From JAZOTM01 sp045657625 (lineage in GTDB: Bacteria; Bacillota; Clostridia; Lachnospirales; Lachnospiraceae): a stretch of DNA of 64,000 nt. Shown in pieces: positions 7,711 to 16,555 of this stretch. A program made the translations under genes and the position numbers. Where the stretch lies: positions 1 through 64,000 of the forward strand of contig JAZOTM010000016.1 in assembly GCA_045657625.1 (NCBI GenBank), in the 5' to 3' direction. Every line of letters begins with the position of its first letter. Position 1 is the stretch's first letter. The notes under the pieces are model-generated. The model was not told the origin of the DNA. It was given only the letters and a program-made list of their open reading frames with translations, and did not search any database.

Positions 7711-10152
7711 ATGAAGCATCAAGATATCATTGCACAAATGACTTTAGAAGAAAAAGCGGCATTTCTTAGTGGTAAGGGAGAGTGGGAGTCGAGAGACTTA
7801 CCAAAGCACGGATTGGAATCTATTTTTTGTTCCGATGGTCCGAATGGTGTAAGAAAACAAGCCGGAGCGGGAGATCATTTGGGATTAAATCCTTCGGTAC
7901 CGGCAACTTGCTTTCCAACAGCAGCTACCGTAGCAAACAGTTGGGATATCCAATTGGGAGAAGAAATCGGAAAAGCCCTTGGGGAAGAAGCCATGGTAGA
8001 AGGGGTAAATATCCTTTTGGGACCGGGAATGAATATCAAACGAAATCCTCTGTGTGGAAGAAATTTTGAGTATTTTTCAGAAGACCCATATCATGCCGGA
8101 AAAATGGCAGCAGCTTTGATTCGCGGAATCCAAAGTCAGGGTGTATACGCATGCGGAAAACATTTCGCAGTAAATAGCCAGGAACAGCGTAGAATGGCTA
8201 TGAATGCAGTGGTTGATGAAAGAACCTTAAGAGAAATATATTTGACCGCTTTTGAAATTGCGGTAAAAGAAGGCAATGTAAAAAGCATGATGACAAGTTA
8301 CAACGAAGTAAATGGTATTTATGCCAATGAAAATGCCCACCTTTTAAAGGATATCCTTAGAGACGAATGGGGATTTGATGGAGTCGTAGTAACTGACTGG
8401 GGCGCTTCCAATGATCATGCGCTTGGAGTAAAAAATGGTTCTACTCTAGAAATGCCGGCACCGGGATTGGATGCGGCCAGAGAGTTGTTGGCAGCAGTCT
8501 CTTCCGGAAAAATTACGGAAATGGATATTGATCAGCGTGTGGATGAGTTGATTGATGCGGTTTTATATTTGAAGGAACAGGAAAAGAATTTCTGGGAGTC
8601 AAAGGGGAAGAATCTAGATAAGAATGCCCTGCATGCAGCACACCATACATTGGCAAAGCATGCGGCAGCAGCTTGCAGTGTTTTGTTAAAAAATGAAAAT
8701 TGTATTTTACCTTTGACTTCACAGGCTAAGGTGGCAGTGATCGGTGATTTTGCTTTTGATCCTCGTTATCAAGGGGCCGGATCTTCTATGGTGAACTCCA
8801 CAAAAGTGGAAAGTATTGTAGGAAATTTAGGAGATTACGACTTGCAGGTCGTTGGCACTTCCAGAGGTTATCAAAGAGATGGAAAAGAAGACGAAGCCAT
8901 GAAGAAAGAAGCTTTGGATTTGGCTGCTCAGGCAGATGTGGTACTTTACTTCTTTGGTTTGAATGAGCAAAGCGAATCGGAAGGTTTGGATAGAACGCAT
9001 TTACGTATTCCGCAAAACCAGATTACCTTATTGCAGGAATTGGAAAAAGCAAATCCAAATATTGTAGGTGTGATTAGTGCCGGTTCTGTTATTGAAATGC
9101 CTTGGCACCATCATTTCAAAGCCTTGCTTCACGGATATTTAGGTGGCCAGGCTGGTGTTTGTGGTGTCCTTGATATTTTAACCGGAAAGGAAAATCCATC
9201 CGGCAAGTTAAATGAAACTTATGTGAAAAAATATGAAGATACCCCTTCCTATAAGTATTATCCGGCACAGCAGCGAAATTCAGAATACAGAGAGGGTATC
9301 TATGTAGGATATCGTTACTTTGAAAAAGCAGAAGTTCCTGTTTTATACCCGTTCGGACATGGACTTTCTTATACAACATTTGCATATTCTGATTTCAAAG
9401 TTAATCGAGAGGGTGTGGAATTTATTTTGACGAATACGGGAGACCGAGATGGAGCAGAGGTGGCTCAGCTTTACGTAGGGTTGCCAAATGCCAAAGTTTT
9501 CCGTGCGAAGAAAGAATTAAAGGGATTCCAAAAGGTGTTCTTAAAGGCCGGAGAAAGCAAAAAAGTGACAATTTCCTTTGATGATAAATCTTTCCGTTAT
9601 TGGAATCAGAAAACCAATCAATTTGAAATTGAAGAAGGAAATTATGAAATCGCAGTCGGAAGTAGTTCCGCAGATCTTCGGTTGCAGGGTGCGCTTTATG
9701 TAGAGGGAACAACTACAGAATTCCCATATGAGGAGGACAAACTTTCTGCCTATGTAACCGGAAAAATCCAGGATGTATCTGACGAGGAATATACGTATCT
9801 CCTTGGTTATGAAATCCCGGATGGAAGCTGGAGTGGAGAGCTTGGACGAAACGATGCCCTTTGTCAGATGTACTATGCAAAAAGCGGACTTGCGAAGATG
9901 ATTTATAGGGTTTTGGATAAAAAGTTAAAGAAATCCCAGGAAGCAGGAGTTCCGGATTTGAATACCTTATTCCAGTATAATATGCCCTTCCGCGCCATTG
10001 CGAAAATGACAGGTGGTATGGTGTCCATGGAAATGGTAGACGGAATTGTTCTCATGGTGAACGGACATGGTGGAAAAGGTTTTGGAAAAGTAGTGGGAGG
10101 CTTTTTCCGAAATCAAAGATTAAATAAAGAATATGAAAAGAAGTTGAAATAG
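7711..10152 (+). CDS. GH3 beta-glucosidase-type glycoside hydrolase
   Basis: This 813-residue enzyme has a GH3 N-terminal TIM barrel with KH (150-151) and probable nucleophile Asp229 in VVVTDWGASNDH, then the alpha/beta sandwich domain (about 330-520), and an FnIII-like domain starting near PFGHGLSYT. The last ~120 residues are an extra tail beyond the usual fold. There is no signal peptide, so it should hydrolyse beta-linked oligosaccharides inside the cell. The start at 7711 follows GGAAGGAG. It is co-directional with a GtrA-like gene ten bases downstream. The precise sugar (glucose or xylose) is uncertain. Confidence 0.93.
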   Translation: MKHQDIIAQMTLEEKAAFLSGKGEWESRDLPKHGLESIFCSDGPNGVRKQAGAGDHLGLNPSVPATCFPTAATVANSWDIQLGEEIGKALGEEAMVEGVNILLGPGMNIKRNPLCGRNFEYFSEDPYHAGKMAAALIRGIQSQGVYACGKHFAVNSQEQRRMAMNAVVDERTLREIYLTAFEIAVKEGNVKSMMTSYNEVNGIYANENAHLLKDILRDEWGFDGVVVTDWGASNDHALGVKNGSTLEMPAPGLDAARELLAAVSSGKITEMDIDQRVDELIDAVLYLKEQEKNFWESKGKNLDKNALHAAHHTLAKHAAAACSVLLKNENCILPLTSQAKVAVIGDFAFDPRYQGAGSSMVNSTKVESIVGNLGDYDLQVVGTSRGYQRDGKEDEAMKKEALDLAAQADVVLYFFGLNEQSESEGLDRTHLRIPQNQITLLQELEKANPNIVGVISAGSVIEMPWHHHFKALLHGYLGGQAGVCGVLDILTGKENPSGKLNETYVKKYEDTPSYKYYPAQQRNSEYREGIYVGYRYFEKAEVPVLYPFGHGLSYTTFAYSDFKVNREGVEFILTNTGDRDGAEVAQLYVGLPNAKVFRAKKELKGFQKVFLKAGESKKVTISFDDKSFRYWNQKTNQFEIEEGNYEIAVGSSSADLRLQGALYVEGTTTEFPYEEDKLSAYVTGKIQDVSDEEYTYLLGYEIPDGSWSGELGRNDALCQMYYAKSGLAKMIYRVLDKKLKKSQEAGVPDLNTLFQYNMPFRAIAKMTGGMVSMEMVDGIVLMVNGHGGKGFGKVVGGFFRNQRLNKEYEKKLK

Positions 10153-10162
10153 GGAGGACAAT

Positions 10163-10699
10163 ATGAATATCATTACCAACTTTAAAGAAAAACACCCGGA
10201 TATATGGGAATTTATATTATTTAATGTACTTTCCAATGTGTCTACGATTACGAGATTTGTGATTACTTGGATTGGAACAGCGATTTTTGTATCTGCACTG
10301 GGTATGGTTAGTCCTTTCAAGTTTTTGATTTTTAATTATACCTCGGATGGTTCCAATGGCTTGGGCGGATTTTTAACCTTCTTCTTTGCGGAAGTTTTGG
10401 CACAGATTGTAAACTTCTTTGTCCAGAAGAATTGGGTATTTAAGTCAAATGCAGATTTTTCCAAATCCGCACCGAAGTATGCAGTGCTTGCGGTAGTTAT
10501 TGTTGTTGTAAACCTGATTTTACCGGGTTATGTAACTGAGATTTGTAAAACATCCCTCCATATGAATGATGGGTTGGCAGGAACCGTCGCCAGCGTAGTG
10601 AATACATTGTTGGCAGTGGTGGTAAGTTATCCATTATTGAAGTTCTGGATTATGCCAAAAGATAAAACAGAAAATTCTGTGGAAAAAACGGAAGCATAG
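10163..10699 (+). CDS. GtrA-like integral membrane protein
   Basis: This 178-residue protein has about four hydrophobic segments (roughly 25-48, 60-75 and 85-100, plus two at about 108-130 and 145-165). The QKNWVFKS motif after a segment is typical of the GtrA/DPMS-associated family, which helps flip or transfer lipid-linked sugars. It follows the GH3 gene with GGGAGG as ribosome site and probably shares its transcript. A role in cell-surface glycosylation is inferred from the family only. Confidence 0.7.
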   Translation: MNIITNFKEKHPDIWEFILFNVLSNVSTITRFVITWIGTAIFVSALGMVSPFKFLIFNYTSDGSNGLGGFLTFFFAEVLAQIVNFFVQKNWVFKSNADFSKSAPKYAVLAVVIVVVNLILPGYVTEICKTSLHMNDGLAGTVASVVNTLLAVVVSYPLLKFWIMPKDKTENSVEKTEA

Positions 10700-10728
10700 A
10701 AGCAGTCCTTGTGACTGCTTCTTTTTTT
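10698..10728 (+). terminator. Terminator after GH3/GtrA unit
   Basis: AGAAGCAGTC pairs with GACTGCTTCT (10 bp, 5-base loop), followed by seven T. It overlaps the last codon of the GtrA-like gene. Confidence 0.92.
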
Positions 10729-10801
10729 CTATAATAAGGTGGTATTTTCAATAGAAATCATTTATACTTTTAACAATGTGATGCATAAAGGAGTGGAAAC
10801 G

Positions 10802-12085
10802 ATGAAGGATTATACAATGAACACAAAGTGCGTACAGGCGGGCTATAGACCAGGAAACGGAGAACCTAGACAGATTCCGATTGTACAGTCAACAACATTT
10901 AAATACGACACCAGTGAGGACATGGGAAAACTCTTTGATTTAGAGGCAAGTGGATATTTTTATACACGTTTGCAGAACCCAACCAATGACTTTGTAGCAG
11001 CAAAGATTGCTGAGTTAGAAGGTGGAAAGGCAGCAATGCTTACTTCTTCCGGACAGGCAGCCAATTTCTTCGCGTTATTTAATATTTGTGAAGTTGGTAG
11101 TCATATTGTGGCGTCTTCATCCATTTATGGAGGAACTTTCAATTTGATTTCCGTTACCATGAAGAAAATGGGAATTGATGTAACATTTGTATCTCCGGAT
11201 AGCACAGAGGAAGAAATTCAGGCAGCATTCCAGGAAAATACCAGAGCAGTGTTTGGAGAAACCATTGCAAACCCGGCTCTTACTGTATTAGATATTGAAA
11301 AATTCGCACGCGTGGCACATGCCAACGGGGTACCATTGATTGTAGATAATACATTCCCAACACCTGTGAACTGTAGACCAATTGAGTGGGGCGCAGATAT
11401 CGTGACACATTCTACCACCAAGTATATGGATGGACATGGTGCAGCAGTTGGTGGTGCAATTGTAGATAGTGGAAACTTTAACTGGATGGCTCATGCCGAG
11501 AAGTTCCCGGGACTTTGCACACCGGATGAATCATATCACGGTATTACTTATGCAGAAAAATTTGGACAGGAAGGTGCATTTATTACTAAGTGTACTGCGC
11601 AGTTAATGCGTGATTTTGGATGCATTCAGTCTCCACAGCATGCATTTATCTTGAACTTAGGTTTGGAATCTTTACATGTAAGAATGCCACGTCACGTTGA
11701 AAATGGACAAGCAGTTGCTGAATTTTTAGAGCAGCATCCAAAGGTTGTAAAAGTAAATTATTCCGGACTTCCATCTGATAAATATTATGATCTTGCTCAG
11801 AAATACTTACCAAATGGCGGATGTGGTGTAGTTTCCTTTGAATTGGAAGGTGGACGAAAGGCAGCAGAAACGTTCATGAAACATTTGAAATTAGCAGCGA
11901 TTGAGACACACGTGGCCGATGCTAGAACCTGTTGCTTGAATCCGGCAACTTCTACCCATCGTCAGATGACAGATGAACAGTTGAATGAGGCAGGTATTCC
12001 GGCAGGACTTGTTCGTATGTCTTGTGGCTTGGAAGATAAAAAAGATTTGATTGCTGACTTGGAACAGGCACTTGCAGCAATCTAA
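10802..12085 (+). CDS. metY: O-acetylhomoserine aminocarboxypropyltransferase (MetY-type)
   Basis: This 427-residue PLP enzyme of the Cys/Met metabolism family converts O-acetylhomoserine plus sulfide to homocysteine (or plus methanethiol to methionine). The PLP-binding lysine is Lys207 in HSTTKYMDGHG. SSGQAANFF (about 82-90) binds the phosphate, and VDNTFPTP (181-188) contains the PLP ring Asp. The length and the insertion around CTPDESYHG are typical of MetY rather than the shorter MetB/MetC. ATG 10802 follows AAAGGAG; the longer in-frame ORF start overlaps the ribosome site. It lies ten bases before the degV-like gene. Confidence 0.93.
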   Translation: MKDYTMNTKCVQAGYRPGNGEPRQIPIVQSTTFKYDTSEDMGKLFDLEASGYFYTRLQNPTNDFVAAKIAELEGGKAAMLTSSGQAANFFALFNICEVGSHIVASSSIYGGTFNLISVTMKKMGIDVTFVSPDSTEEEIQAAFQENTRAVFGETIANPALTVLDIEKFARVAHANGVPLIVDNTFPTPVNCRPIEWGADIVTHSTTKYMDGHGAAVGGAIVDSGNFNWMAHAEKFPGLCTPDESYHGITYAEKFGQEGAFITKCTAQLMRDFGCIQSPQHAFILNLGLESLHVRMPRHVENGQAVAEFLEQHPKVVKVNYSGLPSDKYYDLAQKYLPNGGCGVVSFELEGGRKAAETFMKHLKLAAIETHVADARTCCLNPATSTHRQMTDEQLNEAGIPAGLVRMSCGLEDKKDLIADLEQALAAI

Positions 12086-12095
12086 AGGAGAAAAA

Positions 12096-12977
12096 ATGGG
12101 AGATTATATTTTAAGCTGCTGTTCTACAGCAGATTTGACTAGAGAGCATTATCAGAAAAGAAACATTCAGGTAGCGAATTTCAGTTTTGAACTGGATGGA
12201 AAGACCTATGTGGATGATGGTAGTTATCCGTTATCGGGCTTTTACAAAGCTATGGAGCAGGGTGCAATGACAAAAACTTCCCAGGTCAACATGGAGGGAT
12301 ATATTGATCATTTCACTCCGTTTTTAGAGGCTGGAAAAGATATTTTGCATTTGACATTGAGTTCGGGAATTTCCGGCACCATCAATTCTGCAAATCTTGC
12401 AGCAGAGGAATTGCGAGAGCGTTATCCGGATCGTAAAATTTATATTTTGGATTCCTACGCAGCCTCTGCCGGTTACGGTCTTTTGATGGATACGTTGGCT
12501 GACCTGCGAGATGAAGGAATGTCCTTAGAGGACTTAAAGACCTGGGCAGAAGAACATCGTTTGGATGTCAATCATTGGTTCTTTACTACGGACCTTACTT
12601 ATTTGGTACGTGGTGGTCGTGTTTCAAAAGCAGCCGGAGTTTTCGGTGGGGCATTGAAGATTTGTCCTCTATTGAATGTCGATTATTTAGGACGTTTGAT
12701 TGCCAGAAGCAAGCTGCGTGGAAAAAATGCAGTTATTAAGGCAACCGCAGCAAAGATGCTGGAAAATGCAGAAAATGGTGCGGAGTATGATGGAAAATGT
12801 TATATTTCTCAGGCGGCTTGTATGGAAGATGCCAAGGATTTGGTAACGGCCATTGAAGTTTTGATTCCTGCGATGAAGGGAAAAATCGAAATTTTCGATA
12901 TTGGTACCACCATTGGATCTCATACAGGCCCCGGAACAGTTGCACTCTTTTTCTTTGGGAAAAAGCGTGTGGACTAG
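12096..12977 (+). CDS. DegV-family fatty-acid-binding protein
   Basis: This 293-residue protein has the two-domain DegV/FakB layout: SCCSTADLT at the start, LSSGISGTINSA around 88-99, DSYAASAGYG near 120 and a C-terminal IGTTIGSHTGPGT motif. FakB proteins bind a fatty acid and present it to the kinase FakA. It begins ten bases after metY with AAAGGAG, so co-transcription is likely, although no functional link with methionine synthesis is obvious. FakA is not in the window. Confidence 0.9.
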   Translation: MGDYILSCCSTADLTREHYQKRNIQVANFSFELDGKTYVDDGSYPLSGFYKAMEQGAMTKTSQVNMEGYIDHFTPFLEAGKDILHLTLSSGISGTINSANLAAEELRERYPDRKIYILDSYAASAGYGLLMDTLADLRDEGMSLEDLKTWAEEHRLDVNHWFFTTDLTYLVRGGRVSKAAGVFGGALKICPLLNVDYLGRLIARSKLRGKNAVIKATAAKMLENAENGAEYDGKCYISQAACMEDAKDLVTAIEVLIPAMKGKIEIFDIGTTIGSHTGPGTVALFFFGKKRVD

Positions 12978-13008
12978 TTAAATTGGAAGAAACGAGGAGC
13001 ATAAGAGT

Positions 13009-13920
13009 ATGAGCAAAAAGAGTGTTTTTTCAAGATGTGGATGGATCTTGGTTTTGGCTTGCGGAATAGACTTGGGAATATCCTTTTGCTTTAGCAAACT
13101 TGCGGAATTGATCTGGAGTGGAGAAACTCCGGGAGCTGTTTCTTTGATTTTGACTTTTGTAGCGATGGATTTTATTGCGTTACCGATTGCCTATCTTTTA
13201 TTGAAAAAGATTCCGGAGGCACAGGTGGAGGAAGTTTCCATTACAAAGAAGCAGTGGTTTCTATTTTTCGCAGCCACCTATGGAGTTTCCATTTTAGGAA
13301 ATATTGTCACTGTGATTATCAATGGAATTGTGACTTTGCTGGTAGGACATGGATCCTATAATGCCATCATGGATATGATGTTTAGTTACAGCATACCGGA
13401 ACGAATTGTTATGTTGCTGTTTGCGTGTGTTGTGGCACCGATTATGGAGGAATTGATTTTCCGAAGAATGATTTTACGGAAGTTCTTGCCTTATGGAGAA
13501 AAACTGGCCGTTATCTTGTCCGGCGTGATGTTTGGTCTGTTTCATGGAAACTTTTCCCAAATTATCTATGCATCGATTATGGGAATGGCATTAGGTTACT
13601 TATATGTGAGAACCGGAAAATTACGTTACAATATTTTGATGCATGCAGCAGTGAATACCATTTCAACTGTACTTAGTTTGTTGTTTATGGATAATTTTAT
13701 GATTGCAGCGATTTATTCCTTGTTTGTCTACGGATTTATGATATACGGAATTGTCGTATTCTTTATGAAGCGAAAAAAAATCCATTTCCGTACCAAGGAA
13801 GACGATTTGCAAAAAGGAGAAATTGCAAAAACGGTTTGGTTGAACCCGGGAATGATCGTATTTATACTGGTTGTTTTGGCTGAAATTATCCATGCTTTTC
13901 TTTTAGGAGGAAGTTTATAA
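13009..13920 (+). CDS. CPBP-family intramembrane metalloprotease
   Basis: This 303-residue membrane protein has about eight hydrophobic segments and the Abi/CPBP catalytic motifs: EExxxR (EELIFRR, Glu147-Glu148), FxxxH with His179 (FGLFHGN) and a further His212 (NILMHAAVN). It probably cleaves membrane-embedded substrates. The start follows CGAGGAGC, 31 bases after degV. It may be the last gene of a metY-degV unit; the mntP promoter begins directly after its stop. Confidence 0.88.
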   Translation: MSKKSVFSRCGWILVLACGIDLGISFCFSKLAELIWSGETPGAVSLILTFVAMDFIALPIAYLLLKKIPEAQVEEVSITKKQWFLFFAATYGVSILGNIVTVIINGIVTLLVGHGSYNAIMDMMFSYSIPERIVMLLFACVVAPIMEELIFRRMILRKFLPYGEKLAVILSGVMFGLFHGNFSQIIYASIMGMALGYLYVRTGKLRYNILMHAAVNTISTVLSLLFMDNFMIAAIYSLFVYGFMIYGIVVFFMKRKKIHFRTKEDDLQKGEIAKTVWLNPGMIVFILVVLAEIIHAFLLGGSL

Positions 13921-13928
13921 AATTTTTG

Positions 13929-13957
13929 TTGACAATTATTTTCAAAAAGGATAATAT
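13929..13957 (+). promoter_or_regulatory. Promoter of the mntP leader
   Basis: TTGACA (13929-13934) and TAATAT (13952-13957) are 17 bp apart. The start point would lie near 13964, at the beginning of the riboswitch. Confidence 0.85.
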
Positions 13958-13963
13958 AAACAT

Positions 13964-14104
13964 TAATTTCAACTCCGTGAGGGAGTAGTTCACGGCACAA
14001 GCCGCGGTTTATCAACAAGCTCGGTTCGAAGAACCTGGTAAATCTTAAAGAATGAGACTCACGTATTCTGATTTGTTATAAATTGGAGTACGTGGGTTTT
14101 TTTG
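13964..14104 (+). promoter_or_regulatory. yybP-ykoY manganese riboswitch with terminator
   Basis: The leader has the L1 signature GGGAGTAG in a CCGTGA/TCACGG hairpin and the second loop with TCAACA, the elements that form the Mn2+ site in the yybP-ykoY class. It ends in a hairpin ACTCACGTA/TACGTGGGT followed by seven T (about 14058-14104). It sits directly before a manganese exporter gene, which is the classic partner. Mn2+ binding should prevent termination and turn on export. Confidence 0.88.
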
Positions 14105-14146
14105 TGTCGTAGGGAAAAGAACCAAAAGATTTGGAGGAAAGTGTTT

Positions 14147-14716
14147 ATGTTACAAATCATTTTAATCGCCATTGGGTTATCCATGGATGCCTTTGCAGTG
14201 GCTGTCTGTAAGGGGTTATCCATGCGGAAAATCAATAAAAAGCAAACATTTTTTATTGCCCTGTATTTCGGTGGATTTCAGGCTTTGATGCCAACCCTTG
14301 GCTGGTTGCTTGGTTATCAGTTTTTAAGATACATTGAAGAGTTTGATCATTGGATTGCCTTTATTCTATTGGGATTTATTGGTGGTAAGATGTTAATAGA
14401 AGCATTACGTGATCAGGAAGACGGTGTCTGTCCCACGGAGATGGATCCGCCTTTGCCACATAAGGAACTCTTGCTTTTAGCAATTGCTACCAGTATTGAT
14501 GCACTCGCAGTCGGCGTTTCCTTTGCGGTGATTGGAACCCCTATTTTCCCATCGGTCATCATCATTGGAATCATTACCTTTGTGCTCTCTATTGTTGGCG
14601 TCGTTATGGGAAATTTATTCGGAAGTTTCTACAAAAAAGGTGCAGAAATTTGTGGTGGCGTTATTTTGATTCTGATTGGTGTCCATATTTTGGTGGAACA
14701 CTTGGGAATTTTATAG
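14147..14716 (+). CDS. mntP: Manganese efflux pump MntP
   Basis: This 189-residue protein has six membrane segments arranged as two repeats. Conserved aspartates lie in both halves (GLSMDAFAVAV near residue 12 and TSIDALAVGVSF near 117), as in MntP/YebN exporters. It removes excess Mn2+ from the cytosol. ATG 14147 follows GGAGG; the longer ORF start lies inside the terminator T-run. The yybP-ykoY riboswitch in its leader supports the function. The next gene, a cation exchanger, follows 31 bases later. Confidence 0.95.
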   Translation: MLQIILIAIGLSMDAFAVAVCKGLSMRKINKKQTFFIALYFGGFQALMPTLGWLLGYQFLRYIEEFDHWIAFILLGFIGGKMLIEALRDQEDGVCPTEMDPPLPHKELLLLAIATSIDALAVGVSFAVIGTPIFPSVIIIGIITFVLSIVGVVMGNLFGSFYKKGAEICGGVILILIGVHILVEHLGIL

Positions 14717-14747
14717 AGGATAATTATATTTTAAAGGAGAGAAAAGC

Positions 14748-15779
14748 ATGTTTTCACAGACTGTAATCACTATTTTATTTTCTGTATTCACCGTAATACT
14801 GGGATTCGTATTACTGATAAAAGGTGCAGATGCCTTTGTAAGTGGTAGTTCCGGAATTGCAAAAAAATTGAAGGTTCCATCTTTGCTGATTGGTCTTACG
14901 ATTGTAGCTATGGGTACCAGTTTGCCGGAATTGGCTGTTAGTGTCACTGCTTCATTGGCAGGAAGCAATTCGCTTGCGGTAAGTAATGTGACAGGTTCTA
15001 ATATTTTTAATTTGATGGTGGTACTGGGAGCGAGTGCTTTGTTTGTACCAATCGCAGTAGATAAAAGCAGCATGCGCATAGATTTTCCATTTTCTGTGTT
15101 TGCAGCATTGTTATTATTGCTTTTTGGCATGACCGGCATTGGTGTCGGGGATGATATTGGTATGGTAGGACGCATCGAAGGCGTCGCATTGCTGGTATTT
15201 TTCGTAATCTTCTTAGGAAGTACCATTTATCGTGGTTTGAAGAATCGCAAAAATGCCATGGAGACAGAAGAGGAAGAGACGACAGGAGAAGAAATGTCAG
15301 TTCTTCGCTGCATTATTTATATTGTAGTAGGTGCAGTAGCCATTAAGTTTGGTGGAGATTTTGTAGTAGGGGATGAACTTACTTTGGCTAGTGGAGCAAC
15401 CCTTGGTTATGGAGCAACTTCCATTGCAAGAGTCTTTGGTATTTCTGAAACTTTGATTGGACTCACCATTGTAGCCTTAGGAACCAGTTTGCCGGAGTTG
15501 GTGACATCCATTGTGGCAGCCAGAAAAAATGAAGTGGATATGGCGATTGGAAATGTGCTTGGATCCAATATTTTCAATATTTTCTTGATTATTGGTGTGG
15601 CAGGCGCCATTAGCCCCATTGGTTTTGTCATGGAAAATGTGATTGATTTAGTTGTCCTTATGGTGATGAGCGTTTTGGTATGGTTATTCTGTAAGACAAA
15701 GGATCAGTTGGACAAGAGAGAAGGTATCATTATGATTGCTCTCTATATTGCCTATGTAGTTTACATTTGTATTCGTTAG
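14748..15779 (+). CDS. Calcium/sodium antiporter (CaCA family, YrbG-like)
   Basis: This 343-residue membrane protein has two inverted repeats, each with the alpha-repeat signature GTSLPEL (first near residue 64, second near 244) followed by GSNIFN. These motifs define Na+/Ca2+-type exchangers. A short acidic cytosolic loop (EEEETTGEE) links the halves at about residue 180. It follows mntP with an AAAGGAG ribosome site and could be read through from the Mn riboswitch, so an ion other than Ca2+ is possible. Confidence 0.92.
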   Translation: MFSQTVITILFSVFTVILGFVLLIKGADAFVSGSSGIAKKLKVPSLLIGLTIVAMGTSLPELAVSVTASLAGSNSLAVSNVTGSNIFNLMVVLGASALFVPIAVDKSSMRIDFPFSVFAALLLLLFGMTGIGVGDDIGMVGRIEGVALLVFFVIFLGSTIYRGLKNRKNAMETEEEETTGEEMSVLRCIIYIVVGAVAIKFGGDFVVGDELTLASGATLGYGATSIARVFGISETLIGLTIVALGTSLPELVTSIVAARKNEVDMAIGNVLGSNIFNIFLIIGVAGAISPIGFVMENVIDLVVLMVMSVLVWLFCKTKDQLDKREGIIMIALYIAYVVYICIR

Positions 15780-15804
15780 TACAACCTATTCCGATGAAAA
15801 TTCG

Positions 15805-15832
15805 TTGGAAATAAAAAAATGTATTGTATAAT
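15805..15832 (+). promoter_or_regulatory. Probable promoter of the 106-residue gene
   Basis: TTGGAA (15805-15810) and TATAAT (15827-15832) are 16 bp apart, upstream of the AGGAG site at 15871. Confidence 0.6.
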
Positions 15833-15881
15833 AATATGTATAGAAGAGTTGCAAGAGACGCTTTATACATAGGAGATGCAT

Positions 15882-16202
15882 ATGGTTGTAAGAAAAGGCG
15901 AAACGCAGGAAGCGGATATTGTTGTTACCAATGCGATTGGTAAGATTCGCTTGTCTGCTTCCACGGCGATGGAAATCTACGATTTGATTACCTATGAAAA
16001 TGTGCTAAGAGATATGGAAACCACGTTGAATCGTTTGAAATTTGTGGGGGATATTCCCCAGGATTTAGAATTGGATTGCTCAGAGATTGCAAAGGAGTTT
16101 ATTCGGGATAAAAACGTGGATAAGTATATCCAAAAAAGAATGGAAACCATTGTTTATCAAACCTACGAAGAGCAGGTAAAAAAGAATGGAGAAACGACCT
16201 AG
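15882..16202 (+). CDS. Conserved-looking hypothetical protein
   Basis: I do not recognise this 106-residue soluble protein. It starts with a short beta-rich segment (IVVTNAIGKIRLSA) and is then mostly helical and charged, with no Cys, signal peptide or membrane segment. ATG 15882 is preferred over 15876 because AGGAG lies six bases upstream; the earlier ATG abuts the site. It has its own promoter-like sequence and stands alone between the cation exchanger and the metG leader. Confidence 0.7.
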   Translation: MVVRKGETQEADIVVTNAIGKIRLSASTAMEIYDLITYENVLRDMETTLNRLKFVGDIPQDLELDCSEIAKEFIRDKNVDKYIQKRMETIVYQTYEEQVKKNGETT

Positions 16203-16245
16203 TCATTTGACTTTCCGCCGTATTCATGTTAACCTAATGACTGGT

Positions 16246-16534
16246 TATAATCGTTTTCGATAACGAGAAGGAAGAACGCGTGGAAAAAGAGAGTACTTTT
16301 GCGGAACCTTTCAGAGAGATTCCTACTGCGATGCAGGGTGTGAGGGAATCAGGGAAAACAGGAGGAAGATGGCTTTGGAGCGGCAGACATGAACCGGAAT
16401 GGATAAGGTCTGACAGGTGCGCCTGTTATAGCGTATGATGTTTACATCTAGTGAGGTTTTTGCTGTGAGGCAAAGACGAATAGAAGTGGTAACACGGAAA
16501 TCATCCGTCTTCTGAATAAGAAGACGGTTTTTTA
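16246..16534 (+). promoter_or_regulatory. T-box riboswitch (methionine), upstream of metG
   Basis: The leader follows a TATAAT at 16246-16251. It has the AGAGAG apical motif (about 16314), a specifier codon ATG at 16369-16371 in the same context as the tyrosine specifier upstream of tyrS, and the T-box core AGTGGTAACACGGAAA (about 16487-16502). The terminator stem CCGTCTTCT/AAGAAGACGG ends in TTTTTT (16505-16534). Uncharged tRNA-Met should promote read-through into metG. The 5' boundary is approximate. Confidence 0.9.
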
Positions 16535-16555
16535 TTACAATTTTTAGGAGGCAAT

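Noticed and set aside
7584..7769. Short ORF between the kinase gene and GH3, considered as a peptide signal for the LytTR system
   Set aside because: It runs through the terminator hairpin and the GH3 start, has no ribosome site and no AgrD-like Cys/leader pattern.
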